Positions 35,301 through 44,300 are shown, counted from the first letter of the stretch. The stretch: 64,000 nt of DNA from Micromonospora rhizosphaerae (GCF_900091465.1 NZ_FMHV01000002.1:5332001-5396000); one strand, 5' to 3'. The notes: generated from the sequence alone by a model not told the origin. Numbers and translations are program-made.

Positions 35301-35756
35301 GTGGGCACCGGCCCCGGCGTCCTGTGGGACATCTCGGACCTCGCATCCCCCGAGCTGCTGACGACCCAGCCGCCCCCGAACGGCGCGGACTCACATCACG
35401 CCATGCTCCAGGGGCACACGCTGATCCTCAGCGCGACGGGTGCCATCAACGTCTGGGACGTTACCGACCCGGAAAAGGCGAGTGAGGCGGCCGTGTTCGC
35501 CAGCGGCGACGAGAGCCCGTTCTATCGCCTTTTCGCCGTGGCGCCCACCGGCCTGCTGGCCACCGCGCAACTGGCGGGAGGCGTGCAGAGCCTTTACACC
35601 AACGAAACGCTGGTCCGGCTGCGCGACCTCAAGCCAATCCTCGACATCGTTGCCGACCCCACCGCCGCGGCGTGCCGGGTCGCCGGGCATGACCTGAGCC
35701 CGGAACTCTGGCAAAAGTACGCACCAGACCTGCAGTACCGCCCGGTATGCCGGTGA
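32334..35756 (+). CDS. Membrane-anchored WD40-like propeller protein with novel N-terminal domain
   Basis: 1140 aa. Residues 1-360 form a soluble N-terminal region with no P-loop or known catalytic motif that I can find. A single membrane segment follows near residues 370-392 ('TFAAMIAALVLASAGLTGGV'), then a short helical linker ('AADTIRQSDPTSALLLEALA') of the type that joins STAND-type ATPases to WD40 domains. Residues about 440-1110 are WD40-like blades with repeated 'xxFxPDGxxLVxxxxDGxxxxW(D/R)(V/I)xD' units; 12 or more are visible. The architecture resembles regulatory or conflict proteins in which the NTPase has been replaced. The propeller probably lies outside the membrane if the N-terminus is cytoplasmic. 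Confidence 0.8.
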   Translation: MPPADSATAADRYELCSRLLFGPGTWFELCREATGDPAAAADLMARLAPEGDAAQALATRGSWPGESRLPRPAARNVGSALSAAQAAADVVTVLSGSPNAEDQMDPEERLRSAGLHWRRANVLPVSPLTGTGIDSALADPRAAAVARRLAVLADDAKSQDKAAFGFLTLVVRALAGEWPRKRREVEMPVLFDRRSTGGHGVLRLTLLEDGPPGLYPDPRAMLFLVADGRFAEALDVAWRAAAPPLGGRCVVWRLTTDDLPCDEVAGGSLGAAFGVGLADLARRTPPALRVRRLDRRCAVTAELRPDARLVEVSGIRNKLEEAVRQRLRVILAPSRDRDALPDPLLHDAKVRFAVDLPAAVRHSRTRVNPTFAAMIAALVLASAGLTGGVLADARKSRAAHLREVANNLLPAADTIRQSDPTSALLLEALAVQLDASGARAALIRSLLANRYIGTLADTDSRPCGGPQAWSADGTRVLTVRPRTVMVWDTARRTIDRAIEAPGQVTGCAFAPDGKTIALAVDDRLALVPLDRRPSPGPAVTMTSVSAQRVHYAPNGVLATMTQKQPVRLWSVADRGRPRLLGAVAATISQQTVSDLRPLLAFSRDSRTLVFGERERVVLADVARPDSPRVTGSIPVFADSLALSSRGVLAVGRTDGVTDLWDVRDPSRPRRTDTLRSRQEIGLRVSSVAFTPDGLHLVTAADGSSEIWRLGDATPRPLRTLAVTAHQVTGVNLAPDGETALVSDASGSLTFWRLSDQTSPPTVATLPMAPANITGMVFQADAARLVVTAAGGAATVWDVSDVAYPRRIRTVGPRDGRGTPVPFRSDSHAGSAWPTAFGADGRRYASTDDKGGISVWSVHPDGRIDQTAGIPRTADAALLPLALSPDGTLLVARTSENNTAASLWDIRDHPRLVARLPMTADLPTTAFTPDGRTLVTVANVEKSAGQDTATWWNISDPARPVRVAQRRFTTGGRGPGPIVFTPDGRLMFVAVGTGPGVLWDISDLASPELLTTQPPPNGADSHHAMLQGHTLILSATGAINVWDVTDPEKASEAAVFASGDESPFYRLFAVAPTGLLATAQLAGGVQSLYTNETLVRLRDLKPILDIVADPTAAACRVAGHDLSPELWQKYAPDLQYRPVCR

Positions 35757-35994
35757 AGACCAGCTCCACACCGCAACCGGCACCGCACAGGCAATCGATT
35801 GTTGTTCTGTCCATGGACGTTGGTGACAGGGCTGGGATCTTGAAATAGGTGAGGACCTCTGGGCCCGTGGCACCGGTGTGCGCGACGTCGTAGACGCGTG
35901 CCGGCGGCTCCGCACCGGCATCGCGGAAAATCGCATCCTGTTCGGCGCGGCCGTCGTCGGCCTTTCAATGGTTCGTGCCCACCCTCGGGCGGGT

Positions 35995-37290
35995 TCAGCG
36001 GCCAGTGGCCACGAGGAGCACTGGGCGGGCGCCCCGCGGAAGGGACCATGCTGCGTTGCGGTCGGTGAAGTCGAAGTTCGACCGGTCGACGATGACGTAG
36101 CCGCCGCTTGCGTAGACATGGAATGAATCGTGCGCGCCGGGCGGCAGAGCAATGCTGGAGATCAGATTTCCGGACCGCGGATCCAGCCGGAGAAGCTGAT
36201 CAGTACGCGTGATCGCGTACACACCCTGCTCGTCTGCGGCGAGGTCGACGATCTCTTCCGACGAAGGCCACTGCCAAAGTTCCCTGCCGTCGTCCACGGA
36301 GGCGGCACGAATCGCGCGCCGGTCGTCGCCAACTCGCACGATGGCCTGCTCGACCAGGACCGACCCCCAGCCGGGATCGGATACGGCGACAACGTGTCCC
36401 TCACCGTCGAGCAGCCAGGCACCGCCGTCGTCGCTGACGACGAAGCCAGCGCACTCGGAAAGAGCCACCCGGCAGCCCACGCGCCAGACCACGATCCACG
36501 AGCTCTGGGAAGCCGTCGTGTTCGCGCCCGGCCGCCAGGTGCCGACCTCCCGCCCGGTCCCGGTGTCGTAGAGATGGATGGTCTTGGGCTGATCGCAGGC
36601 CACCACCACGGCGACGACTCTCCTGCCAGTCCACGACACTCCCGTGCAACCGGACGGCTCGATGCGCCACAGCGATTGCCCGGTTGCCGGACGGAATGCC
36701 TCGATACTTCGCTCACCCGCGCTGATAATGACCGGCTCCGCCTGCGCATTCTGGGCGGTGAACAGCCCGAGAAGAGAGTCGCCGTAGAGCATGGCTACCC
36801 CGGTAGGCCCGCCAATCCAGTGGTCGCCACCCAAATGCTTCTCGACCGTGCGACGCCAGGCAACCCGGCCCGTCCGGGCGTCAATGCCGATCAGGCTGCC
36901 CGTGGACCACTTGACCGCGACGACCGGCGACTGCTGACGATGCGCCGATGCAACCACCACTCCGGTGACCGTCGCCGGGAACCGGTGATACGACCAAAAA
37001 GGCTTCGATCCGGCCGGCGCCGTCAGCGGCTCGGCCCAGACGTCGTGCTTGGTGGCAAAGACCCGCAGCCGCCCATCGACGATCAAGGGAATGGCCGGCA
37101 GCTCGGCCACGACACCGGGAGACGTGGACTCCGGCGAGGGATAGGGGCCGGCTGCCGCGCTGGCCCACTCACCGGGCCGCACCCACTGGTAGACGCCCAC
37201 TCCGGCCAAAGCCACGAGCGCTACCACCACGACCAGTAGCAAGACGACCTTCCACCAGCGCACCAGGCCTCCCCACCACCCACCAGGCAC
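35995..37290 (-). CDS. Membrane-anchored PQQ-type beta-propeller protein
   Basis: 431 aa. An N-terminal signal anchor (residues about 10-34, 'VVLLLVVVVALVALAGVGVY') is followed by an extracytoplasmic eight-bladed-type propeller with PQQ_2/pyrrolo-quinoline-like repeats: 'GIDARTGRVAWRRTVE', 'AFRPATGQSLWRIEPSG', 'LYDTGTGREVGTWRPG', 'ASVDDGRELWQWPSSEE' and 'RLDPRSGNLISSIALPP'. No catalytic cofactor ligands are evident, so a scaffold or sensor role is likely. It is convergent with the WD40 triad, 238 bases away; whether they act together is unknown. Confidence 0.85.
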   Translation of the reverse strand: MPGGWWGGLVRWWKVVLLLVVVVALVALAGVGVYQWVRPGEWASAAAGPYPSPESTSPGVVAELPAIPLIVDGRLRVFATKHDVWAEPLTAPAGSKPFWSYHRFPATVTGVVVASAHRQQSPVVAVKWSTGSLIGIDARTGRVAWRRTVEKHLGGDHWIGGPTGVAMLYGDSLLGLFTAQNAQAEPVIISAGERSIEAFRPATGQSLWRIEPSGCTGVSWTGRRVVAVVVACDQPKTIHLYDTGTGREVGTWRPGANTTASQSSWIVVWRVGCRVALSECAGFVVSDDGGAWLLDGEGHVVAVSDPGWGSVLVEQAIVRVGDDRRAIRAASVDDGRELWQWPSSEEIVDLAADEQGVYAITRTDQLLRLDPRSGNLISSIALPPGAHDSFHVYASGGYVIVDRSNFDFTDRNAAWSLPRGARPVLLVATGR

Positions 37291-37588
37291 AAGTGCCGGA
37301 CACCCTACCGCTGTTTGCGATGCTCCGGCGGATCCTGTTGAAAGGCATCAGGTCCAAAGCCGCCGATCGGAAGCCTCGGGTCAAAGCCCCAAGCTGGGGT
37401 CGCTCCTCCCTGGCCGGCCAACAAGACGGCAGCGAGTGGACCCGGTTCGCCAAGACCGGCGCGACAAACAATGGTGCGGCTTCTGGCAAGCGCACACCCC
37501 CTGAACATCCTAGGAGGATTCCCCGGGCCGCTCCCCCGCCGCGTCACACGAATCCGACAAGCGCTCTACTCGGGATTTGACCGATCAG
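37291..37588. other. Intergenic region, no gene recognised
   Basis: No frame on either strand looks coding. It holds the promoter region of the minus-strand propeller gene at 35995-37290 and ends at the hairpin after the disrupted esterase. Confidence 0.4.
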
Positions 37589-37615
37589 TGGCGGCGTTCT
37601 GTCGGCCCGCCGCCA
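37589..37615 (-). terminator. Hairpin downstream of the esterase gene
   Basis: TGGCGGCG and its complement form an 8-base perfect stem with an 11-base loop, 14 bases beyond the esterase stop codon on the minus strand. Confidence 0.5.
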
Positions 37616-37948
37616 TGCCCTAACCTTTTCACCAACGGCTCAGCGCGGCGGCCAACTGGGCCAGGGCGACATGGGCGGCGTCGAACAGGGCCAGTTTCCG
37701 CGGGAAGTTGTGGATGAGCCCCTGGTACCGGGCTGCGGTGACGGGAACGCCGGCCGCCAGCAGCCTGGCCGCGTACCGTTCACCCTCGGCGGACAACAGG
37801 TCGAGCTCGGCGGTGATGACCACGGCCGGGGGCAGGCCGGTGAGGTCGGCCCGCAGTGGGTCCAGATCCGGCTGTGTACGGTCCACGCCGGGTGGGGCGA
37901 ACGCATCCCAGAAGAACCGCATCTCCTCCCGGTCCAGGCCGTACTCGT

Positions 37949-38987
37949 CTAGCCCGTGTTTCATAAGGCTCGGAGCCACTGGTTGATGATGGCGACGGTG
38001 ACGGTGGCTTCGAAGCGGACGGCGAGTTTGTCGTAGCGGGTGGCCATGGCGCGGTGCTGTTTGAGCTGGTTGATGCCGCACTCCACGGCGTGCCGCAATC
38101 GGTAGTCGACCGGGTTGAAGGCGGGTGGTCGTCCGCCTTTGGATCCCTTGGCCTTACGGTGAGCGTCCTGGTCGGCCTTGCTCGGGATGCAGACCCGGAT
38201 CTTTCGGCGGCGGGCATACCCGCGGTTGCCGCGGCCGGTGTACGCCTTGTCGGCCAGGACCAGGTCGGGACGAGTCCGGGGCCGGCCGCCGCCGACCCGG
38301 TACACCTTGATCCGCTCCAGCACGGTGATGAACTGCGGGCTGTCTCCGCGCTGCCCACCGGTGATCACCACGGCGAGGGTCTTACGGCCCTGCTCGCAGG
38401 CCAGGTGCGTCTTGGTGGTGAACCCGCCCCGGGAACGACCCAGCCCGTGATCGGCAGGCTCGGTGGCAACACCACCCGGCGGCTCCTTCTGCAGGTGACC
38501 GTCCCGGCGGGCACCCGCAGCGTGCTGGTGGGCGCGGCTGATCGTGGAATCGACGCTCACCGTCCAGTCGATCTTCCCGGCGGCGTCCGCCCCGGCCTGC
38601 AACCCTGCCAGGACCTTCGCCCACGTGCCGTCACGCTGCCAGCGCCGGAACCAGCGATACAAGGTCTGCCAAGGCCCATACACCTCCGGCACATCCCGCC
38701 ACGGCGTCCCGGTCCGGACCCGCCACCGGATCCCGTCGATGATCTGCCGTTTCGTCCAACGCGGCGGACGCCCCCGGCCCGGCTCCACAGGCAGAACAGG
38801 CCGCAGCCCCGCCCACTGAGCGTCGGTGAGATCGTGCCGCCTCGCTGCCGCTACCCTGGGCACGAGGTCTCCGGTCGGTCTTCGGTTTGCTTGGTCGCTA
38901 ACCGATCTACCGGAGACCTCCTCTCTTATCGATCACCGCCACGCCGGCTTCTCACCGCCTAGCAGAGCCTTACGAAACACGGGCTAG
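37949..38987. mobile_element. IS5-family (IS427-type) insertion sequence with CTAG target duplication
   Basis: The element itself spans 37953-38983 (1031 bp). Its ends are inverted repeats: CCCGTGTTTCATAAGGCTC at the left, and CCCGTGTTTCGTAAGGCTC read from the right, with one mismatch in 19. Directly outside lie CTAG at 37949-37952 and CTAG at 38984-38987, a 4-base target duplication as known for the IS427 group. It carries one intact transposase gene and interrupts an esterase gene on the same strand. Confidence 0.95.
37961..38863 (-). CDS. IS5-family transposase (single uninterrupted frame)
   Basis: About 300 aa from a GTG at 38863 with GGAG upstream. The N-terminal domain '[20 protein letters not shown]' is the DUF4096-type segment, followed by '[20 protein letters not shown]' and the DDE core: first Asp in '[14 protein letters not shown]', second Asp in '[12 protein letters not shown]', and Glu in '[20 protein letters not shown]'. 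The stop codon lies inside the inverted repeat. Many IS427-group elements need programmed frameshifting between two ORFs; here the transposase is in one frame. All catalytic residues are present, so the element may still be active. Confidence 0.94.
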   Translation of the reverse strand: MPRVAAARRHDLTDAQWAGLRPVLPVEPGRGRPPRWTKRQIIDGIRWRVRTGTPWRDVPEVYGPWQTLYRWFRRWQRDGTWAKVLAGLQAGADAAGKIDWTVSVDSTISRAHQHAAGARRDGHLQKEPPGGVATEPADHGLGRSRGGFTTKTHLACEQGRKTLAVVITGGQRGDSPQFITVLERIKVYRVGGGRPRTRPDLVLADKAYTGRGNRGYARRRKIRVCIPSKADQDAHRKAKGSKGGRPPAFNPVDYRLRHAVECGINQLKQHRAMATRYDKLAVRFEATVTVAIINQWLRAL

Positions 38988-39639
38988 GGCCGGATAGTCG
39001 GCCGCGGGGTCGATGACCGGGCAGATGAGGATCTGTCCCGCAAGACGGACCCCCGCATCCCGGGCGCGCCGAGCGGTCACCGCCGCAAGGTGCCCTCCCA
39101 CGGAGTCACCGGCCACCGCTGTCCGGCCCGGGTCGAGGCCGTGCCGAGCCGCCCCAGGGCCGCGCAGCCAGGTGAGCGCGCGCGCCATGTCGTCCACCGC
39201 GGCCGGGTACGGATACTCGGGGGCGAGCCGGTAGTCCACGGAGAGCACGGCCCAGCCGGACGCGGCCGCCACGTGCCGACACAGCCCGTCGTGGGTGTCC
39301 ACGCTGCCCATCACCCAGCCCCCGCCGTGCGCATAGAGGACCACCGGCATCGCGTCGTGATCGTCGTCGCGGTAGAGGCGGGCGGGCACGCCGCCGGCGT
39401 CGACGGTCACCACGGACCGGATCGCAGGTGCGCTGCCCACCTCGGCCGGAGTCGCCTGGACCATGCTGAGTCGTGCCGCCGGCAGGTTCGCCCGGGTGAG
39501 CGGGACACGCTGCTGGACTTGCATCGCCGCCCGCGCCTGCGGGTGGAGCCGGCTGGGGTCCACCCGCCCATTATCGCTTGCTCGACGGATGTCAACGTTG
39601 CCGACACGGCGGTGACGGATCGGCGGAGAGGCGGCTACG

Positions 39640-40404
39640 GTGTGGACCGTGGATGAGCTTCTACCGGCACTGCCGGAGGACTGGCAGCGCTGCCTTGCGG
39701 TGGCCGCACACCCTGACGACATCGAGTACGGCGCGGCCTCGGCGATCGCCCGCTGGACCGCACAGGGCAAGCGGGTCACCTACCTGCTGGCCACCCGGGG
39801 CGAGGCAGGAATCGACGCCATGCACCCGGACCAGGCCGCGCCGTTGCGCGAGGAGGAGCAGCGCGCCGGGGCCCGCGAGGTCGGCGTGGACGTCGTGGAG
39901 TTCCTCGACCACCGCGACGGGGTCGTCGAGTACGGTCCAGACCTGCGCCGCGACATCGTGCGGGCGATCCGCCGGCACCGGCCCGACGTCATCGTCTCGG
40001 GCGCCTTCACCGTCCGCATGGTGGGCGGTATCACCAACCAGGCCGACCACCGGGCGGTGGGGCTGGCTACGCTGGACGCCGCCCGCGACGCGGGCAACCG
40101 GTGGATCTTCCCAGAACTGGTGGGCGAGGGGCTACCACCCTGGGGCGGCGTGCGCTACGTCTGCTTCGCCGGCGCCGAGCGCCCCACCCACGGCGTGGAC
40201 GTCACCGGTGAGCCGTTGCAGCGCGGTATCGCCTCGCTAGCCGCGCACGCTGAGTACACCAAGGGCCTGGGCGTGGTCGGCCCCGAACCCGGGCCGTTCC
40301 TCACCTGGGCGGCCCGCCAGGGCGGGCTGGCGCTGGGCGTGGAGGCGGCGGTCCTGTTCGACGTGCACGCCCTCGCCTTCGAGGGCCCACCACCCTGGCT
40401 CTGA
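39640..40404 (+). CDS. PIG-L family zinc deacetylase
   Basis: About 254 aa. The metal-binding 'AVAAHPDDIEYGAAS' motif (AHPDD, near residues 21-30) and the downstream His in 'ITNQADHRAVGLATLDAARD' (near 135) are the LmbE/PIG-L signature. The family deacetylates N-acetylglucosamine-type substrates; actinobacterial members include the mycothiol enzymes MshB and Mca, but this protein is not clearly either. GTG starts at 39640 and 39649 are both possible. It is divergent from the esterase gene, 76 bases apart. Confidence 0.92.
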   Translation: MWTVDELLPALPEDWQRCLAVAAHPDDIEYGAASAIARWTAQGKRVTYLLATRGEAGIDAMHPDQAAPLREEEQRAGAREVGVDVVEFLDHRDGVVEYGPDLRRDIVRAIRRHRPDVIVSGAFTVRMVGGITNQADHRAVGLATLDAARDAGNRWIFPELVGEGLPPWGGVRYVCFAGAERPTHGVDVTGEPLQRGIASLAAHAEYTKGLGVVGPEPGPFLTWAARQGGLALGVEAAVLFDVHALAFEGPPPWL

Positions 40405-40710
40405 GCCCTGCCAGAACACTCTCCGGCGAGCGTGTCGGGCCACCGCGAGCTGATGCCGCGCCCGCGGGAAATCGCATCCGTCCTGATTAGAATGACCGGT
40501 CGTGCTTCGGTAGGTACAACGTCCGACAGCCCGGAAACACGGCGCAGAAGACGTCCAATCGGCCCCTCGGCAGCTTACCGGCGCATCGGAGTCCGTCCGG
40601 ACGGAGGATTCATCGATGTCCAGCCTTTTCGCATGCTGACTGAGACGACTACCCGCGTCTATGGCCGCTCCCCGGGCGGCTATGCCCACCCGGGGGGTAG
40701 GAGGGTCGCA

Positions 40711-43700
40711 ATGAAGCGCTCCACCGTGTTCCTGTCAGCGTTACTCCTGATGATCTTCGGGCTCGTCGCACCCTCGGCGGCACAGCCGTCGCAGGGCGAA
40801 CTCGACATGTACACCGTGCGGGCCGCGCCCGCGCAGGCCGCTCAGCTCGTCCGGGAGGGTCTCGACGTCGTGGCCACCCGGCTCGTCGGGGAAGACGTCG
40901 AGTTGGACGTGGTCCTCAGCGACGCCGAGCGTGCCCGGCTCGGCGACCGAGGCCTACGCGTCGCGCCCAAGCGCAACAAGGACGGCAAGACCCAGCGCCA
41001 GCTCGCCGCCGAGCAGGCGGCCAGCGGATACAACGTGTGGCGGTCCTGGGACGAGCCGGGCGGCATCCGCGACGAGCTGTACGACCTCGCGAACCGGAAC
41101 CCGCAGCTGGTCAAGCTTGAGGTGCTCGGGCACACATACCAGGGACGCGAGCTCATCGCGCTCAAGGTGACGCAAGCGGCCAAGGAGGTCCCCGACGCCT
41201 CGCGCCCGGCCGTGCTGTACAGCTCGAACCAGCACGCCCGCGAGTGGATCAGCGTCGAGGTCAACCGGCGCCTGCTGAGGTGGTACGTCGACCGCTGGCG
41301 GGCCAATGACAAGGACATCAAGGACCTGCTGAAGAGCACGGAGCTGTGGTTCGTCATCTCCGCCAACCCGGACGGATACCAGTACACGTTCGACAACGAA
41401 CGGCTGTGGCGCAAGAACCTGCGCGACAACAACAACGACGACCAAATCACCGTCGGCGACGGTGTCGACCCGAACCGCAACTTCAACGCGCGCTTCAAGT
41501 ACGACGAGGAGGGCTCCTCGTCCATCTCCGCCGGGGAGACCTACCGCGGGCCGAGCCCCGCCTCCGAGCCCGAGACCCAGGCGATGCAGGGCCTGCTCGA
41601 CCGGATCAAGCCCAAGTTCCAGTCCAACTTCCACTCCTTCGGGCCGTACATCCTCTACCCCCAGGGCTGGCAGATCGGCACGCCCGAGGCCGACAACCCG
41701 ATCTACACCGCGCTCGCCGGCACCGACGCCAACCCAGCGATCCCGGGCTTCGACCCCGGCATCAGCTCGGATGAGCTGTACGTGACCAACGGCGAGACGA
41801 CCGACTACGCCGACACGGCCAACGGCACCATCGCCTTCACTCCGGAACTGAACGAGGGGTGCCCCGGCTGCGGCTTTGTCTTCCCCGACGACGAGGCGCT
41901 GATCCAGGCGGAGTTCGAGAAGACCCTCCCGTTCGACCTCTCGCTGGCCCGCTCGGCCACCCGCCCGGCGGACCCGGTGTCCGCGGTCGGTGCGACGGTC
42001 AAGCCGTTCTACCTCGACCAGACCGAGGTCGACCCGGAGAACGGCGCCCTGGCGATGTTCGACTTCACCTTCGACGTCTCGTACGGCGATCCGCAGGATG
42101 TGCGGGTGCTCGCCAAGCGCAGCCTCGGCGCCGTGACCGTCAAGTTCCAGATCAACGGCGGTACGGTGCACAGCGCCCCCACGTCAGAGTGGACGAGTGG
42201 CCAGCGCTACGGAGTCGGGAACTCGAACTACTACCGGGTCATGCGCGGACAGGTGACCGGCACCAACCCGGGCGACACGGTGAAGGTGTGGTTCGAGGGC
42301 GGCGGGGCCGCCAGCGACTCGTTCACCTACCGGGCGGTCGCCGAGAGCACAAACCGCGTGCTGGTCATGGCGGCCGAGGACTACACGGGCGCCTCACCCG
42401 CCCAGGCCCCCGGCCCGCACTTCCTGTCGTACTACACCGACGCCCTGGCGGCGAACGGGATCGGGTACGACGTGTACGACGTCGACGCTCGAGGGCGTGC
42501 CGCGCCGGATGCGCTAGGCGTACTCAGCCACTACGACGCGGTCATCTGGTACACGGGCAACGACATCATCACGCGCGAGCCAGGCTGGGGTGCGGGCAAT
42601 GCCTCCCGGCTGGCGATGGAGGAATTGCTGCAGGTGCGTGACTACCTCAACGAAGGCGGCCGCGTGCTCTACACCGGCAAGTACGCCGGTCACCAGTACG
42701 CGCCGGGCCACGGCACCCAGCGTTACGACCCGTTCGAGAACAAGATGTGCTCCGACCCGGCCATCCTGCGACGGTGCCGCGCGCTCGGCGGCTCGGGCGA
42801 CGGCCTCAACGACGTGATCGAATACTGGTTCGGCGCCGGGGCCATCAACGAGGACGCCGGTGCGAACCCAGCCGGTGGGCTGTACGACGTGGCCGGTATT
42901 GACACCCCGTTCAACGGCCTCGACTGGGGCTTCAACGGCCCCGGCAGCGCCGCCAACCAGGATCACAGCGCCTCGTTCCTGACCACGAGCGGGCTGCTTC
43001 CGGTCGCCGACTTCCCGCAGTTCCGCAGTTGGCCGGCGGCCAGGTACGACCGGCCCGGTGGGCCGTTCGACCCGCACACCGGTGACAACTACGTCTACTC
43101 GCAGATCGCCGACGTCTCGTACAAGCGGCTTACCCGGACGATCACCGTTCCGGCCGGCGGTGCCACGCTGTCGTTCTGGACGTCGTACAACACGGAGGCG
43201 GAGTGGGACCACGTGCTGGTCGAGGCCCACACGGCCGGACAGAACGACTGGACGACGCTGCCCGACCTCAACGGCCATACCAACCAGGAGACCGGGCAGT
43301 CGTGCCCGGCCGGCTGGCGCGACCTGCACCCGCACCTCGACCATTACCAGACGCTCAACGCCGACGGCACGTGCAGCCCGACCGGTACGACCGGCGCATG
43401 GCACGCCGCCTCCGGTGTCTCCGGCGGCTGGCAGCAGTGGCGGGTCGACCTGGGGCAGTTCGCCGGCCGTCAGGTCGAGGTCTCGATTGCGTACGTGAGC
43501 GACTGGGCAACGCAGGGCTTGGGCGTGTTCGTCGACGACGTCGAGGTGTCCACGGGCGAGGGCAGCACATCGTTCGAGGACGGGCTCGGCGGCTGGGCGG
43601 CAACCGGACCGCCGGAGGGCAGTGCGTCGAACACTAACAACTTCGTCCGAACGACGGCGGCGGGCTTCCCCGAGGGCGCCGTGGTCGCCACCGATGCCAC

Positions 43701-43791
43701 GCTCTACTTCGGCTTTGGCTTCGAGGGGATCAGCGATATGGCCACCCGGAACTCGGTAATGGGCAGGGCCATGGGGTATCTGCTGCGCTGA
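40711..43791 (+). CDS. Secreted M14 zinc carboxypeptidase with C-terminal accessory domains
   Basis: 1026 aa from the ATG at 40711, which follows AGGAGGG; the frame is open upstream but without signal. A Sec signal peptide ends near 'APSAAQP' (residue 27). After a propeptide, the M14 domain (about 105-430) has zinc ligands His175 and Glu178 in 'HAREWIS', His308 in 'NFHSFGPYILYP', and catalytic Glu379 in 'FTPELNEG'. 'NPDGYQYTFDNERLWRKN' provides the substrate Arg. The C-terminal half (about 450-1026) includes a ThuA/glutamine-amidotransferase-like region ('RVLVMAAEDYTG', 'HYDAVIWYTGNDI') and an immune-inhibitor-A-like MAM segment with 'SFWTSYNTEAEWDHVLVEAH'. It degrades extracellular peptides. 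Confidence 0.93.
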   Translation: MKRSTVFLSALLLMIFGLVAPSAAQPSQGELDMYTVRAAPAQAAQLVREGLDVVATRLVGEDVELDVVLSDAERARLGDRGLRVAPKRNKDGKTQRQLAAEQAASGYNVWRSWDEPGGIRDELYDLANRNPQLVKLEVLGHTYQGRELIALKVTQAAKEVPDASRPAVLYSSNQHAREWISVEVNRRLLRWYVDRWRANDKDIKDLLKSTELWFVISANPDGYQYTFDNERLWRKNLRDNNNDDQITVGDGVDPNRNFNARFKYDEEGSSSISAGETYRGPSPASEPETQAMQGLLDRIKPKFQSNFHSFGPYILYPQGWQIGTPEADNPIYTALAGTDANPAIPGFDPGISSDELYVTNGETTDYADTANGTIAFTPELNEGCPGCGFVFPDDEALIQAEFEKTLPFDLSLARSATRPADPVSAVGATVKPFYLDQTEVDPENGALAMFDFTFDVSYGDPQDVRVLAKRSLGAVTVKFQINGGTVHSAPTSEWTSGQRYGVGNSNYYRVMRGQVTGTNPGDTVKVWFEGGGAASDSFTYRAVAESTNRVLVMAAEDYTGASPAQAPGPHFLSYYTDALAANGIGYDVYDVDARGRAAPDALGVLSHYDAVIWYTGNDIITREPGWGAGNASRLAMEELLQVRDYLNEGGRVLYTGKYAGHQYAPGHGTQRYDPFENKMCSDPAILRRCRALGGSGDGLNDVIEYWFGAGAINEDAGANPAGGLYDVAGIDTPFNGLDWGFNGPGSAANQDHSASFLTTSGLLPVADFPQFRSWPAARYDRPGGPFDPHTGDNYVYSQIADVSYKRLTRTITVPAGGATLSFWTSYNTEAEWDHVLVEAHTAGQNDWTTLPDLNGHTNQETGQSCPAGWRDLHPHLDHYQTLNADGTCSPTGTTGAWHAASGVSGGWQQWRVDLGQFAGRQVEVSIAYVSDWATQGLGVFVDDVEVSTGEGSTSFEDGLGGWAATGPPEGSASNTNNFVRTTAAGFPEGAVVATDATLYFGFGFEGISDMATRNSVMGRAMGYLLR

Positions 43792-43802
43792 GAGCACTGG
43801 CT

Positions 43803-43835
43803 GACGGCGGCCGATGAGAATCATCGGCCGCCGTC
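43803..43835 (+). terminator. Perfect hairpin terminator after M14 peptidase gene
   Basis: GACGGCGGCCGATGA and its exact complement form a 15-base stem with a GAA loop, 12 bases after the stop codon. Confidence 0.9.
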
Positions 43836-43992
43836 GACCGTCGAAACCCCGGGAACAACCGCGCCGCACCGGTCGCCGCCGCCGCGGTGCTCGGCCTCCT
43901 TGAGGATGTAGAACCACAGCGGAGTGCCGTGTGCACCGAGGCGAGGCCCGGGGTGCTGGCCCGGGGCCGGGCGGCCGGCCCGCACACCGGAT

Positions 43993-44105
43993 TCACCGGG
44001 TCTGGTCAGTCGGTCGGATCAGGATCTCGTTGACAGCGACGTGCTCGGGCTGGGTGAGCGCGTACAGGACGGCGCCAGCGATGTCCTCGGCGCGGGACGC
44101 GATCG
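43993..44105 (-). pseudogene. C-terminal remnant of a short-chain dehydrogenase (SDR)
   Basis: The minus strand reads 'RAEDIAGAVLYALTQPEHVA' and 'VNEILIRPTDQTR' then stop. This is the characteristic C-terminus of classical SDR oxidoreductases ('L..EDIA.AV.Y...QP..V.VNEI.IRPT.Q'). Upstream the frame immediately becomes unrelated (it overlaps the TetR remnant on the other strand), so the Rossmann core and active-site Tyr/Lys are gone. Confidence 0.7.
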
Positions 44106-44300
44106 ACCGCCTCTGCGACGCCGCCGAGGCACTCGCCGCTCGGACACGCGAACAAGACGCCGTCCGCAGCGACATCACGGGAACGTCGTGCTGCTACTCG
44201 GCGGCATCCACCAGACAGCAGCGCCCCTGCTGAACGCACAGCCGCAGGCATGGCGCCGCTACCTCGAACTGGCCCTCGACGGGCTGCGCACCACCAACGC
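44100..44300 (+). pseudogene. C-terminal remnant of a TetR-family regulator, frameshifted
   Basis: Two plus-strand frames join into a TetR-like ligand-binding tail. 'RDAIDRLCDAAEALAARTRE' and 'QDAVRSDITG' (43931 frame, about 44096-44180) continue as 'NVVLLLGGIHQTAAPLLNAQ' and 'PQAWRRYLELALDGLRTTNA' (43924 frame, about 44183-44300). The order and spacing match TetR C-terminal helices. The DNA-binding domain is missing. With the neighbouring SDR fragment this looks like a deleted SDR/TetR pair. Confidence 0.55.

Larger units (their letters stand above)
37629..39563 (-). pseudogene. Alpha/beta hydrolase (HSL-type acetyl esterase/lipase) split by an insertion sequence
   Basis: The 5' part (39563 down to 38984) encodes the hormone-sensitive-lipase-like N-terminal half with the oxyanion motif 'HGGGWVMGSVDTHD' and nucleophile 'VAGDSVGGHLAAV'. 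The 3' part (37952 down to 37629) encodes the rest, with 'ITAELDLLSAEGERYAARLL' (acid residue region) and 'YQGLIHNFP' (catalytic His). Removing the IS and one CTAG copy restores the frame exactly as 'ADYPAL-DEYGLDREEMRFFW', so the parent gene encoded about 300 aa and was intact until the insertion. The GTG start at 39563 has no strong ribosome site. The two separate halves are unlikely to make active enzyme. Confidence 0.93.

Noticed and set aside
37961..38863. Programmed frameshift in the IS427-type transposase
   Set aside because: The full DDE protein is in one frame, so no frameshift signal is needed in this copy.
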